Source of the DNA: Solitalea longa
Lineage (GTDB): Bacteria > Bacteroidota > Bacteroidia > Sphingobacteriales > Sphingobacteriaceae
Assembly: GCF_002920915.1 (NCBI RefSeq)
Contig: NZ_PQVF01000006.1
Span: forward strand, 186,001 to 250,000
Direction of reading: 5' to 3'
Length of the DNA: 64,000 bases
A program made the translations under genes and the position numbers. The notes beneath the pieces are model-generated. The model saw only the letters and a list, made by a program, of their open reading frames with translations, had not been told where the DNA came from and did no database searches. Of the stretch, positions 1 to 9,116 are shown piece after piece. Within the stretch, counting starts at the first letter, position 1, and every line of letters begins with the position of its first letter.

Positions 1-16
1 CTTTATATGTACTACT

Positions 17-1615
17 TTATTTGTGGCCTTTTTGTTTAGAATGAAAGCCTCCTCCATAAAGAACCTTTCCATTTTTTGCTCCGGTGTGTTTTCCGCTAGT
101 TAATGTGAGAACTCCATTAACAATTACATATTCAAATCCTGTGGAAAAAGCATGTGGTTTATCATAAGTGGATAGGTCCTCAACCTTAGTTTCATCAAAA
201 ACAACAATATCTGCATCCATTCCTTCTCGTATTAATCCTTTGCCTTTTAAATTAAACCGTTGAGCCGGCGCAGAGGTCATTCGCCTGATAGCGTCTTCTA
301 GCTTAATTACCTGACGCTCCCGTACATATTTGCCTAAAACCCTTGCATTGGTTCCATAGCTCCGCGGGTGTGGCATCCCTTTTCCAAACTCACGTATCGA
401 ACCGTCACTGGCTACCATGGTGAAGGGATATTTCATAATGGTTTCAATGTCATCTTCATTCATGCCATGAAAAACCATCTGTACCCATCCCTGATCCACC
501 AAATCGAGCATTGTATTTATTTCATCAGTTAAATTTTCACCACGGCCTTTTAACTTGTTTATCTGAGTGATACTTTTTCCGTTAAGTGCAGTATCGGCAT
601 TGCAATAAGCCACCACCGCATAAGAAAAATCTTTGTTGCCCCTTCTCGCTGCATCGTTAAGCATTTCATTAACCAATTTGCGGCGTGCTGCAGTATCGGT
701 TAAGCGCTTGTGATAAGTGCTGTCGTTACCTGCAAATGCCCAGGCAGGGATCAACGACCGAAGCGAGGTGCTGCTAGCCGAATAAGGATATTGGTCACAG
801 GTTACATCATAACCTTCTGATCGTGCCTTTTCAATGAGTTTTAGCGTCTCTGCCGAACGATTCAGATTAGGGCGGCCAACTTTAAGGTGCGATATTTCAA
901 CGGGAATATTGGCTTGCTTTCCAATATTAATAGCCTCATCAATGGCCTCAAAAACCTTGACTGTTTCGCTACGCATGTGTGTAGTATAAATGCCATGATA
1001 GCGTGCAACCACTTTGGCTAGTCCCACAATTTCTTCTGTAGTTGAATAAGTCCCTGGAACATAAATCAAACCGGTAGACAATCCCATTGCCCCGTTTTTC
1101 ATTGCTTCCTCAACAATAGTTTCCATCTCTTTTTGTTGCGCAAGAGTAGGAGGCAGGTTTGAATCATTCATTACCTGGCTCCGAACGCTCCCCTGGCCAA
1201 TTAATGAACCAATGTTGATGGAGGTTTTTATTTGGGTGAGTTTGTTAAAATAGCTCTTAAAATCGAGGTTGGAGCTGCCGCAGTTTCCAGTAATTACAGA
1301 AGTCACTCCATCGTAAATAAAATTATCAGCCGTTGGAGTTTTTTCCTCATCATCTTCAATATGCGTATGGATGTCAATAAATCCCGGAGCAATGATCATA
1401 TTTTTGACATCAATGATCTTTCTGGCATTTTTTGAGTCGAAATAGCCGATGGCTACAATCTTGCCTTTTGCAATACCTACATTGCCTTTGAACCAGGTAT
1501 TTCCTGAACCATCGATAATTCGGCCGTTCATTAAAACCAAATCATACTGCGGCATTTGCGCAAAACTGAAAAATGGAAATAAACAGGTAAAAAAGAGAAA
1601 TAGCGCTTTCTTCAT
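17..1615 (-). CDS. N-acyl-D-amino-acid deacylase family amidohydrolase (secreted)
   Basis: Metal-dependent amidohydrolase expected to remove the acyl group from N-acyl-D-amino acids in the periplasm. The protein is 532 aa. Residues 1-19 form a signal peptide (MKKALFLFF..., cut near SFA-Q). The metal-binding HTH lies at H83/H85 and a GNCG motif at about 110-113. Further family blocks are HMRSE, ISHLKVG and HPRSYGT, which fit the D-aminoacylase branch. The reading frame is open 46 codons further upstream, but that extension is not signal-like and runs through a repeat tract and a terminator, so I chose the MKKAL start. Exact substrate is not determined; dihydropyrimidinase-like activity is a less likely alternative. 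Confidence 0.85.
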   Translation of the reverse strand: MKKALFLFFTCLFPFFSFAQMPQYDLVLMNGRIIDGSGNTWFKGNVGIAKGKIVAIGYFDSKNARKIIDVKNMIIAPGFIDIHTHIEDDEEKTPTADNFIYDGVTSVITGNCGSSNLDFKSYFNKLTQIKTSINIGSLIGQGSVRSQVMNDSNLPPTLAQQKEMETIVEEAMKNGAMGLSTGLIYVPGTYSTTEEIVGLAKVVARYHGIYTTHMRSETVKVFEAIDEAINIGKQANIPVEISHLKVGRPNLNRSAETLKLIEKARSEGYDVTCDQYPYSASSTSLRSLIPAWAFAGNDSTYHKRLTDTAARRKLVNEMLNDAARRGNKDFSYAVVAYCNADTALNGKSITQINKLKGRGENLTDEINTMLDLVDQGWVQMVFHGMNEDDIETIMKYPFTMVASDGSIREFGKGMPHPRSYGTNARVLGKYVRERQVIKLEDAIRRMTSAPAQRFNLKGKGLIREGMDADIVVFDETKVEDLSTYDKPHAFSTGFEYVIVNGVLTLTSGKHTGAKNGKVLYGGGFHSKQKGHK

Positions 1616-1670
1616 CAAATTAACTTTGTCGAAAAATAAGAAAACAGGGTGTAAGTACCTAATGTCAGAA

Positions 1671-1705
1671 TCCAGTCGCCAGTCTTGAGTCTCCAGTCCT
1701 CTGTC
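1671..1705. repeat. Heptad repeat tract (AGTC type)
   Basis: Five consecutive 7-bp units ending in AGTC or TGTC (TCCAGTC, GCCAGTC, TTGAGTC and so on), noncoding, between an amidohydrolase start and the terminator of the next gene. No inverted partner arm is seen here. It belongs to the class of heptad elements found at other intergenic sites in this window. Confidence 0.6.
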
Positions 1706-1714
1706 AGCAGTTTT

Positions 1715-1750
1715 AAAAAAAACAAGCCTGCCGATAAATCGACAGGCTTG
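1715..1750 (-). terminator. Rho-independent terminator
   Basis: A 13-bp arm hairpin (1723-1735 with 1738-1750, GC-rich CAAGCCTG core) is followed on the minus strand by a run of T (plus-strand A run at 1715-1722). It ends the upstream minus-strand lipoprotein gene. Confidence 0.8.
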
Positions 1751-1774
1751 CATTTTTATCTTTTTCAGTCAGAA

Positions 1775-2830
1775 TTATTGATATTGAATGTATAATGGTT
1801 GCGGGTAAAGCGTTAGTACTTGTGATGGAGTCATGATTGGTTTACCGCATTTAATATCGTTCTTATAAAACAATTTGAATCCGGTATATTGAACAGGCTC
1901 CTTATATACATAGCTTTTATACGAATCTCTTTTTAATGTCGAAGGTCCCCATCCATCCATGTGCATTACCACCTGAACCTCACGATTAAGTTTAATGTTT
2001 TGCGAGTTGGACACCATTTTACGAGTGAAGCGGTGAACAACCAAAATTTTAGGAGGCAGATTATAAGTTTTAACAAGGTTCTGTAAGAATTCACTTGCGT
2101 AGTTTATATCAGCCGCATCGTAGGTGCCGATTTTCTTGCCTGGCAACGAACCGTCTTTCATCGAAAATTCAGGGTCGATACCTAAGTGCACATTAGGCAA
2201 TTTTAAGTATGGCTCTAATAATGGAATTTCTTCTTTAAGCGTACTGTGACCTACCTGAATATCTAAGAAAACAATAGCATTACGTTTTTTAGCAATCGAC
2301 AAGGTACTATCAATCATTTTAAACGGCATGCGTAAGCTATAACGGTTTTTCTTACCTGGAGCACCTTGAGCAGTAACCACAATCAGGTGAAGGGCCGGTT
2401 TTACAGGTGTTTTAGGGTCTGCTGCTTCCCAGCTTTTTACTTCCGCATCCAATCTGCTTAACATATCGTTGGTTGGATATTCTCCCAACACACCCATTTT
2501 CTTTGAATACAGGTTTCCGTAGTAAGCGATAATACGGTTGTTTGGTAAAATAGCACCTTCTTTAGGTTTAGGACCATTAACGATCCATTTACCGGCGGTA
2601 TCAATTTTAATTGGCTGGTAAGGAATTTTATCTTCCGGATCTTCTTTTTTTACTGACTCTGCTTCAGTAGAACCTGAAAGTGAACCAGCATCAGCATTTG
2701 CCGATGTTTTATCATTAACAACTGAGCCGGTTGAAACCTTGTTTGAACGATCACAACTTGTGAAGAATGCTGATGAAACAGCTGAAATAACTAATAAAGT
2801 TAGAAGAGGGATTTTTTTACTTAAATGCAT
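1775..2830 (-). CDS. Lipoprotein of unknown function
   Basis: A 351-aa protein with a lipoprotein signal: hydrophobic segment 8-22, then a FFTSC lipobox with C26. Residues 27-65 are a polar linker rich in S, D, E and K. The rest (about 70-351) looks like one globular domain with alternating beta and helix segments and acidic patches such as LGIDPEFSMKDG and VVMHMDGWGP. That suggests a TIM-barrel-like hydrolase fold, but I do not recognise the family. It stands alone, with its own terminator at 1715-1750. Likely anchored in the outer or inner membrane facing the periplasm. The start is the first ATG giving a proper signal peptide. Confidence 0.7.
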   Translation of the reverse strand: MHLSKKIPLLTLLVISAVSSAFFTSCDRSNKVSTGSVVNDKTSANADAGSLSGSTEAESVKKEDPEDKIPYQPIKIDTAGKWIVNGPKPKEGAILPNNRIIAYYGNLYSKKMGVLGEYPTNDMLSRLDAEVKSWEAADPKTPVKPALHLIVVTAQGAPGKKNRYSLRMPFKMIDSTLSIAKKRNAIVFLDIQVGHSTLKEEIPLLEPYLKLPNVHLGIDPEFSMKDGSLPGKKIGTYDAADINYASEFLQNLVKTYNLPPKILVVHRFTRKMVSNSQNIKLNREVQVVMHMDGWGPSTLKRDSYKSYVYKEPVQYTGFKLFYKNDIKCGKPIMTPSQVLTLYPQPLYIQYQ

Positions 2831-3035
2831 GATTGATTTTAACTTTTAAATACACGTATTCACAAATCCGTAACTGTTCATGCATCTTCTGACGAAAGCG
2901 CTCATAAAGAGGAAAAGTTTGGTTTTTGGAATGGTTATTAGATGTTTACGATTTGAATGTGTTTAGGGTTACATCGATTTTATATTTTTTGGATATTAGA
3001 TTTCACCCCTATTGAAATTGTTTAATTAATATTAA

Positions 3036-3062
3036 TAAAAAGCCGACCCCTTAGAGTCGGCT
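3036..3062 (-). terminator. Rho-independent terminator
   Basis: Stem AGCCGAC (3041-3047) with GTCGGCT (3056-3062) followed by a T run on the minus strand, just past the stop of the methyltransferase gene at 3070. A T run on the plus strand makes it plausibly bidirectional. Confidence 0.8.
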
Positions 3063-3069
3063 TAGTTTT

Positions 3070-3951
3070 TTAAAACGATCTGAATTTACCCCACACGCCC
3101 AGCGGAAGTTTACATCCTGCTGTGGCCTGAAGGTATAGTTCTCCAATATCAAGGTTTTTAACGGTTGGCATCGAGCTCTTTACCAAATTCTCAACAATTA
3201 ATGAGGAGAAGCCAAGCGAATAGGTATTTAAGATCAGGAAATGTTCCTTTTCATCCAGCAATTTCACCACATCCTTCATCATCTCGTTGATCTGATCTTC
3301 GAGCTTCCATTTTTCACCTTTTGGTCCGTTGCCATACGCCGGTGGGTCCAGAATAATACCGTTGTATTTTTTACCGCGTTTAACTTCTCGTTGTACAAAT
3401 TTCAAAGCATCTTCCACTACCCAACGTATATCTTTTAAGCCCGAAAGCTCCATATTTTCATTGGCCCAGGTTACCACCTGCTTAATTGAATCAACATGAG
3501 TGGTATCGGCACCGGCATTGCGGGCAGCTATTGAAGCCCCTCCGGTATAAGCGAAAATGTTTAAGAATTTAGGCTCCGGAGTTTTCATTAGTTTGATCGA
3601 CTCGGCTATATAATCCCAGTTGGCCGCTTGCTCCGGAAAAATTCCCACATGTTTAAATGAGGTTAAACCAAGGCGAAACTTAAGATCAAGGTCCTTGGTT
3701 TTGTATTCGATATGCCAACGATCGGGAGCTGATTTGTCTTTTTTGAACCAATCACCCGAAGTGGCTGTACGTCCTCTGAACTTAATATGATGAAGTTTTT
3801 GCCATTCTCCTTCGCTCAATGTTTTGTCCCAAACAGCTTGTGGTTCGGGGCGGATAAGGATGTATTTCCCAAAACGCTCCAGTTTTTCAAAGTTACCACA
3901 GTCTATCAGCTCATAATCATTCCAGTTGCTTGGAGTAAGGAGGTTTATCAT
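3070..3951 (-). CDS. Class I SAM-dependent methyltransferase (RlmI/RlmK-like)
   Basis: A 293-aa S-adenosylmethionine-dependent methyltransferase. The SAM-binding motif I is NIFAYTGGAS at 131-140 and the catalytic motif IV is DPPAYG at 202-207. That D/N-PP-Y/F type is used by N- and C5-methyltransferases of rRNA. The fold resembles the C-terminal half of RlmI/RlmK large-subunit rRNA methyltransferases, without an N-terminal PUA domain. The first 100 residues form an N-terminal beta domain. The actual RNA target is unknown. It is monocistronic and ends at a strong hairpin. Confidence 0.8.
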   Translation of the reverse strand: MINLLTPSNWNDYELIDCGNFEKLERFGKYILIRPEPQAVWDKTLSEGEWQKLHHIKFRGRTATSGDWFKKDKSAPDRWHIEYKTKDLDLKFRLGLTSFKHVGIFPEQAANWDYIAESIKLMKTPEPKFLNIFAYTGGASIAARNAGADTTHVDSIKQVVTWANENMELSGLKDIRWVVEDALKFVQREVKRGKKYNGIILDPPAYGNGPKGEKWKLEDQINEMMKDVVKLLDEKEHFLILNTYSLGFSSLIVENLVKSSMPTVKNLDIGELYLQATAGCKLPLGVWGKFRSF

Positions 3952-4043
3952 TTTTTATATGGATTACATCGATTATGGATGATTATACCAATAATCGAAT
4001 CGTTCAATAAATCTAAAATTGTACTTCTAAAATTGTACTTCTA

Positions 4044-4790
4044 TTATTTCTGCATTTCTTTAAAATGCTTTGAGGCAAAAACGAAGTCGTTCAGTTCAGT
4101 GTTATCGGTATGCTTAATATCTTTATTGCTGCCTTCCCACCATTTTTGTCCCTGGTGTAAGAAAACCACATTGTCGCCAATTTCCATTACCGAGTTCATA
4201 TCATGAGTGTTCACAATGGTGGTGATTTTAAACTCATCGGTAATTTCCTGGATCAGATTATCAATTACAATCGAGGTTTTCGGATCCAAGCCCGAGTTAG
4301 GTTCGTCGCAGTAGAGATACTTCGGATTCATGGCAATGGCACGGGCAATACCCACACGTTTTTTCATTCCTCCCGATAGTTCTGCCGGGAACTTCTTGTT
4401 TACGTTTTCAAGATTTACACGGTTTAAGCAGAAATTAACACGATCCAGTTTTTCCGAATGCTCCATTTCGGTAAACATGTTTAACGCAAACATTACATTA
4501 TCCTGCACTGTCAGGGAGTCAAACAGGGCTGAGCCCTGAAACAGCATTCCGATCTCTTTGCGGATAGGTATACGGTCTTCGAAATTCAACTTGGTAAAAT
4601 CACGGTCGTCATATAAAACTTCACCTGAATCCACTTCGTGTAAACCCACCATACATTTAATCAGAGTGGTTTTACCCGAGCCGCTACCCCCAATGATCAT
4701 ATTACATGATCCCGACATAAATGTTGCAGATATGCCTTTTAGCACTTCTTTATCGTCGAATGACTTTCTAATTTCTTTAATCTCAATCAT
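4044..4790 (-). CDS. MlaF-like ABC transporter ATP-binding protein
   Basis: The ATPase subunit of an Mla-type phospholipid (MCE) transporter, cytoplasmic face of the inner membrane. The 248-aa protein has Walker A GGSGSGKTT at 34-42, signature LSGGM at 138-142 and Walker B YLYCDEP at 158-164. The GGM signature variant and the PNSGLDP segment are typical of MlaF/Mkl ATPases. Its ATG overlaps the stop of the upstream permease gene by 4 bp, so the two are translationally coupled. No MCE (MlaD) gene follows here; the partner must be encoded elsewhere. Confidence 0.88.
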   Translation of the reverse strand: MIEIKEIRKSFDDKEVLKGISATFMSGSCNMIIGGSGSGKTTLIKCMVGLHEVDSGEVLYDDRDFTKLNFEDRIPIRKEIGMLFQGSALFDSLTVQDNVMFALNMFTEMEHSEKLDRVNFCLNRVNLENVNKKFPAELSGGMKKRVGIARAIAMNPKYLYCDEPNSGLDPKTSIVIDNLIQEITDEFKITTIVNTHDMNSVMEIGDNVVFLHQGQKWWEGSNKDIKHTDNTELNDFVFASKHFKEMQK

Positions 4791-5521
4791 AGTAATAGTT
4801 GAGCAACAATGTAATCAGCACATAAAATTAAAATACAGCTTACCACCACCGCACGCGTGCTCGATTCACCAACTTCTAAAGCCCCGCCACTGGTATAAAA
4901 GCCCTGGTAAGCCGATACCGAAGTGATAATGAATGCGTAGATCACGGATTTAACCATACCTGCAATTAAAATGGTATTATTAAACTCGGCCTGAACACCG
5001 GTGATATAATCGGCCTGGCTTAAAGCTCCCGATAAAACCCCGGCAACTCCACCACCCACAATACTCAAAGTAATGGATATAATTACCAGCATTGGGATCA
5101 TGGTTACTCCTGCAATGATCTTTGGAAAAATTAAATAACCGGGAGAGTTTACTCCCATTACCTCCAAAGCATCAATTTGCTCGGTAACACGCATTGTACC
5201 AATTTGTGATGCAATATTTGAACCTGTTTTTCCGGCTAATACCAATGCCCCAATGGTAGGACTTAATTCCAAAATTGAGTTATCACGAGTGATCTGGCCA
5301 ATTACTGAACTGGAAATTAAATTGCTGATCAATTGAAAAGCGGTTTGAACGGAGGTTACCGCACCCATGAAAATAGAGATGATGCTGATGATTCCCAATG
5401 AACCTACACCAATAGAAACCATTTCACGGGCGATCTCTTTCCAGTAAAAACTCCATTTTTCGGGGCGTTTCAGCGCCGCTTTCATCAATAAAACGTACTT
5501 TCCTAAATGGTAGAATAGCAT
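4787..5521 (-). CDS. MlaE-like ABC transporter permease
   Basis: The 244-aa integral inner-membrane permease of the MlaFE-type lipid transporter. About five hydrophobic segments are seen, with family landmarks in the middle: LSPTIGALVLAGKTGSNIASQIGTM (in pieces), then QIDALEVMG, the conserved amphipathic loop. It is the first gene of a two-gene operon and overlaps the ATPase gene by 4 bp. The organisation indicates a complete permease/ATPase pair for moving lipid between membranes. The minus-strand upstream sequence has a TATTTTCG box resembling the -7 element. Confidence 0.88.
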   Translation of the reverse strand: MLFYHLGKYVLLMKAALKRPEKWSFYWKEIAREMVSIGVGSLGIISIISIFMGAVTSVQTAFQLISNLISSSVIGQITRDNSILELSPTIGALVLAGKTGSNIASQIGTMRVTEQIDALEVMGVNSPGYLIFPKIIAGVTMIPMLVIISITLSIVGGGVAGVLSGALSQADYITGVQAEFNNTILIAGMVKSVIYAFIITSVSAYQGFYTSGGALEVGESSTRAVVVSCILILCADYIVAQLLL

Positions 5522-5549
5522 AAAATAATTTTTGCGAAAATAAGGAAAA

Positions 5550-5651
5550 TATAGTTAATGGTTGATAGATCAACGTCCATAGTTAATAATGCATTTGTAT
5601 TTATTGCGATGGATTTATTCTTAAACTATGGTCTGTGAGCTATGAACTATA
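5550..5651. repeat. Inverted heptad element (AACTATG type)
   Basis: Left arm 5550-5584 is five 7-bp units (TATAGTT, AATGGTT, GATAGAT...). The right arm 5624-5651 is four 7-bp units (AACTATG, GTCTGTG, AGCTATG...). Read as reverse complement, the left arm starts AACTATG and ends AACTATA, exactly as the right arm does. It occupies the spacer between the divergent mlaE-like and SDR genes, ending about 24 bp before the SDR start. Confidence 0.6.
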
Positions 5652-5675
5652 AAGCAAACATATTACTTTTACGTT

Positions 5676-6377
5676 ATGCTGGCAGTTATAACAGGAGCCT
5701 CAAAAGGTATAGGCAAAGCCGTAGCCGAGGCCTTAGCAAAAGAAGGTTACGATTTGGCCATTTGCGCCCGTAATGCAAAAGATCTGAATGAACTTGTTTC
5801 GGAGCTAAAGGAACAATATCCCACTATTCAGGTATTTCAACAAGCATTTGATTGCTCAAACCGTGAATTATTGTTAGCTTTTGTTGATGATGTGCTTGAG
5901 CAATTTGAAACGGTTGATGTGCTGGTGAACAATGTGGGTTTATATATTCCGGGGTCGATCATGGATGAAGAAGATGGACAGCTGGAACAAATGATCAACA
6001 CAAATTTGTACGCGGCTTATTATCTTTCTAAGTATTTTGCCGGCGAAATGATTGAGGAAGGAAAGGGACATATTTTTAATATCTGTTCAACAGCTTCCAT
6101 AAAACCGGTGGTGGCAGCCGGTTCATATACCATTTCGAAATTTGCATTAATGGGCTTGACAAAAGTGCTGCGTGAAGAGTTAATGCACAACGGCATAAAA
6201 GTAACTGCCGTACTGCCGGGTTCAACATTAACCGATTCATGGTCAGGGACAACCATTCCTGCCTCAAGATTTGTTTTGCCCGAAGATGTAGCTTCTGCAA
6301 TAGTAAATGCGCTTAACATGAGCCAGGGAGCAGTAGTTGATGAAATATTAGTGCGACCCATGCTTGGAGAAGTGTAA
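5676..6377 (+). CDS. SDR family oxidoreductase
   Basis: A short-chain dehydrogenase/reductase of 233 aa. It has the NAD(P) motif TGASKGIG at 6-13, NNVG at 85-88 and the catalytic triad S138, Y151, K155. R32 after the second beta strand suggests NADP preference (inference). The substrate cannot be read from sequence. It resembles the 3-ketoacyl-ACP reductase/sepiapterin-type small SDRs. The gene stands alone, transcribed away from the mla pair. A TACTTTTA box just upstream resembles a -7 element. Confidence 0.85.
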   Translation: MLAVITGASKGIGKAVAEALAKEGYDLAICARNAKDLNELVSELKEQYPTIQVFQQAFDCSNRELLLAFVDDVLEQFETVDVLVNNVGLYIPGSIMDEEDGQLEQMINTNLYAAYYLSKYFAGEMIEEGKGHIFNICSTASIKPVVAAGSYTISKFALMGLTKVLREELMHNGIKVTAVLPGSTLTDSWSGTTIPASRFVLPEDVASAIVNALNMSQGAVVDEILVRPMLGEV

Positions 6378-6427
6378 CTTTATTTTAATTAACAGACTCT
6401 AAATAAATAATAAAACAATTAAAACTG

Positions 6428-6625
6428 ATGGAAAAACGTTTGTATAAAAACCCTGATAACAAAGTTATTGGCGGTGTTTGTTCAGGTTTAGGTGAGTATT
6501 TTAACATGGATACTACCATTGTGCGTATTATCTTTTTGATTTTATTTTTTGGACTCGGTACGGGTGTTCTTGTTTATTTGATTTTATGGGTGGTAATGCC
6601 TGATAAACCAACTTATATTCAATAA
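6428..6625 (+). CDS. PspC domain protein
   Basis: A 65-aa protein that is essentially one PspC domain: a basic N-terminus, a KVIGGVCSGLGEYF core, then one transmembrane helix (about residues 35-58) and a short tail. PspC proteins sit in the inner membrane and in other bacteria modulate envelope-stress responses. No PspA or PspB partner is nearby, so a role here is inference. A hairpin terminator follows at 6658. Confidence 0.85.
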   Translation: MEKRLYKNPDNKVIGGVCSGLGEYFNMDTTIVRIIFLILFFGLGTGVLVYLILWVVMPDKPTYIQ

Positions 6626-6657
6626 CCTTTATAGGAACTTCAAAAGAATTTTGAGTT

Positions 6658-6685
6658 AGCCCGAGGTCTGAGCTTCGGGCTATTT
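6658..6685 (+). terminator. Rho-independent terminator
   Basis: Stem AGCCCGA (6658-6664) with TCGGGCT (6675-6681) followed by ATTTTATT. It ends the pspC transcript and separates it from ispG. Confidence 0.7.
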
Positions 6686-6700
6686 TATTAACCTTTTTAT

Positions 6701-6708
6701 TACTTTTG
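6701..6708 (+). promoter_or_regulatory. -7 box of ispG promoter
   Basis: TACTTTTG is an exact match to the Bacteroidota -7 consensus TAnnTTTG. It ends only 4 bp before the ispG ATG, implying a very short or absent 5' leader. No good -33 TTTG is present at standard spacing. Confidence 0.45.
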
Positions 6709-6712
6709 CTGC

Positions 6713-8728
6713 ATGAATTCGGTTGTAGATTTAAATCAGTTAAAGGCATTAAAGGGGAAGTATTGCAATTCATTAAATAGCTATTCTCGTTTTATTACCC
6801 GTGAAGTTAAGATTGGGGATATTGCAATGGGTGCTCATCACCCAATTCGTATCCAATCAATGACTACAACCGATACCATGGATACAAAGGCAACGGTTGA
6901 ACAAACTATCCGAATGGTTGAAGCCGGTTGTGAATATGTTCGTATTACGGCTCCAAGTATTAAGGAAGCTCAAAACCTGGCTGAAATAAAAAAGGAACTT
7001 CGCATTCGCGGTTATAATGTCCCATTAATCGCCGATATCCATTTCACACCCAATGCCGCTGAATTAGCTGCCCGCCTCATTGAAAAGGTCCGTGTAAATC
7101 CGGGAAACTATATTGATAAGAAGAAGTTTCAACAGATAGACTATACCGATGCTGAATACATGCAGGAAGTGGAGCGTATTCAAAAACGTTTTTCACCATT
7201 GGTGAAAATTTGTAAAGAATACGGAACCGCAATGCGTATTGGTACCAACCATGGATCTCTTTCTGATCGGATCATGAGCCGTTACGGCGATACACCAATT
7301 GGTATGGTTGAATCAGCGATGGAGTTTATGCGTATTTGTGCTGATTTGGATTATCATAACCTGGTAATTTCAATGAAAGCCAGCAATCCTAAAGTAATGG
7401 TACAGGCGTATCGCATGTTGGTGGAGAAAATGGTGGCTGAAGGCATGAATTATCCATTGCATTTAGGGGTTACCGAAGCCGGTGACGGCGAAGACGGACG
7501 TATCAAATCAGCGGTGGGTATTGGTACTTTGCTTGAAGATGGCTTAGGCGATACCATTCGTGTTTCATTGACAGAAGAACCGGAGTTTGAAGCGCCGGTT
7601 GCGGCAGCACTCGCCAAACGCTATGAGTTAAGAGCTAAGGATTTCGAGTTACTAAAACCTGAAAGCCTTGATTCTCACCCCGAAATTATTATCCCTTCTA
7701 ATTTCGATCCTTATTCTTATCAGAGAAGAAAAACACATGCAGTAGAAAATATCGGTGACCATAATGTTCCTCGTGTTATTGTTGACCTTTCTAATCAAAA
7801 TCTGAAAGATCCTTTTATTCTGTCTGCCATTGGATATAATTATTCAGCTGCTTTGGATAAATACAATATGAATGAGCAAACCGCTGATTTTGCTTATTTG
7901 GGCGATGCATTGCCATCGTTTACATTCCCGGGTAATTTAAAACAGCTTTATAATTATTCTACCTGGAGAAATTTATCAGATAAACAAAACTCCCACCCAT
8001 TGTTTTCGGTAGAGGAGTACCTTAATACAGAACAAAAGGATGCGTCTTTAAACTTTATAGAAACTGATATAAAAGTATTTTTTGAATCGTCAGATAAGGT
8101 TTACAACGGGTTTATTAATGCCTTAACCAATGATCCAACCGTTGTATTGATTTTAACCACCGAAAATGATCATGGTATGGCTGAACAACGCCAGTTCATT
8201 TTCGATTTGCTCAATCAGCAATTACGGGTTCCGGTAATCATCAAACGATCTTATACGTCAATGGCTGAAGACAATTTTATGCTGCATGCCTCAACAGATA
8301 TCGGGGCACTTTTAACAGATGGTTTAGTGGATGGAATGTGGTTGCAGTCCGCAGATATTTCAACTAAAATCATCAATTCGGTTGCATTCGGCATTTTGCA
8401 GGCAACCAGAACCCGTATCTCAAAAACCGAATATATTTCTTGCCCGTCATGTGGTCGTACCTTGTTTGATCTGCAGGAAACCACGCAGCTGATTCGTAGT
8501 CGTACTGATCATTTGAAAGGTATTAAAATAGGCATTATGGGCTGTATTGTTAATGGCCCCGGCGAAATGGCCGACGCCGATTACGGTTACGTAGGTACAG
8601 GCCCTGGAGTAATTACTTTATACAAAGAAAAAGAAGTGGTGAAACGCAATGTGCCTGCAGACAAAGCTGTTGATGAGCTGATCGATTTGATTAAGGAACA
8701 TGGGGATTGGGTGGAACCTGCGCTTTAG
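6713..8728 (+). CDS. ispG: 4-hydroxy-3-methylbut-2-enyl-diphosphate synthase (large form)
   Basis: The iron-sulfur enzyme converting methylerythritol cyclodiphosphate to HMBPP in the MEP isoprenoid pathway. At 671 aa it is the long type with a roughly 250-residue insert (about 330-560) between the N-terminal TIM barrel and the C-terminal reductase domain, as in other Bacteroidota, chlamydiae and plants. The barrel shows IRIQSMTTTDTMD, PLIADIHF and KVRVNPGNY. The [4Fe-4S] ligands are C577 and C580 (CPSC) and C611 in GCIVNGPGE, with E618 the expected fourth ligand. It stands alone between pspC and the haem cluster. Confidence 0.95.
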   Translation: MNSVVDLNQLKALKGKYCNSLNSYSRFITREVKIGDIAMGAHHPIRIQSMTTTDTMDTKATVEQTIRMVEAGCEYVRITAPSIKEAQNLAEIKKELRIRGYNVPLIADIHFTPNAAELAARLIEKVRVNPGNYIDKKKFQQIDYTDAEYMQEVERIQKRFSPLVKICKEYGTAMRIGTNHGSLSDRIMSRYGDTPIGMVESAMEFMRICADLDYHNLVISMKASNPKVMVQAYRMLVEKMVAEGMNYPLHLGVTEAGDGEDGRIKSAVGIGTLLEDGLGDTIRVSLTEEPEFEAPVAAALAKRYELRAKDFELLKPESLDSHPEIIIPSNFDPYSYQRRKTHAVENIGDHNVPRVIVDLSNQNLKDPFILSAIGYNYSAALDKYNMNEQTADFAYLGDALPSFTFPGNLKQLYNYSTWRNLSDKQNSHPLFSVEEYLNTEQKDASLNFIETDIKVFFESSDKVYNGFINALTNDPTVVLILTTENDHGMAEQRQFIFDLLNQQLRVPVIIKRSYTSMAEDNFMLHASTDIGALLTDGLVDGMWLQSADISTKIINSVAFGILQATRTRISKTEYISCPSCGRTLFDLQETTQLIRSRTDHLKGIKIGIMGCIVNGPGEMADADYGYVGTGPGVITLYKEKEVVKRNVPADKAVDELIDLIKEHGDWVEPAL

Positions 8729-8745
8729 TCAAGAGCCATGAATCC

Positions 8746-8907
8746 AGAGTCAGGAGTTAAGAATTAGGATAAGGAAATAGCTGGAGTAAATAATCAATAT
8801 CTCCTAACCCGAAATCTGCAACCCGTAACCCGTAATCTTCTGTATCTCGTAACCCAAAATCCGTAACCATCAGTACGCGTAACCCGTAACTAATAACCCG
8901 CAATGCG
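8746..8907. repeat. Heptad repeat element upstream of hemA (CCGTAAC type)
   Basis: This gene-free stretch (8729-9116) is dominated by 7-bp units. The left arm 8746-8780 has AGAGTCA, GGAGTTA, AGAATTA, GGATAAG and GAAATAG. The right arm 8802-8907 has many copies of CCGTAAC or CCGTAAT with variants and a few longer spacers. TTAGGA and TCCTAA link the arms as an inverted pair. No open reading frame is credible. The remaining 8908-9030 is AT-rich with no recognisable motif. Confidence 0.6.
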
Positions 8908-9116
8908 GATTTTATGGGGAGTCTTGATGAACTAATAAGCATAAGAAATTTCCATTCTAAGCATCTATTTAAATTGATTCTAAATAAATCGATTTACAAT
9001 CGAGTGACAATTAAAAAAGCTGCTATTCGTCATATTTGCAATGTGGGAAATCTGTTAAATCAGCAGGATCTTTTCACAGCCATTATAAGGCAAAGGTTTA
9101 TTTAAAAGTGTTGATT

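Noticed and set aside
1232-1688. Plus-strand ORFs over the amidohydrolase gene
   Set aside because: They lie antisense to a strongly conserved coding frame and show no family features.
6020-6361. Minus-strand ORFs over the SDR gene
   Set aside because: Shadows of the SDR frame; no signal peptide, motif or promoter of their own.
8802-8907. CCGTAAC tract as a CRISPR array or telomere-like repeat
   Set aside because: No unique spacers of constant length, no cas genes, units are degenerate 7-mers.
9036-9116. Longer hemA start at TTG 9036
   Set aside because: The added residues do not resemble the family N-terminus and the TTG overlaps a likely -7 box.
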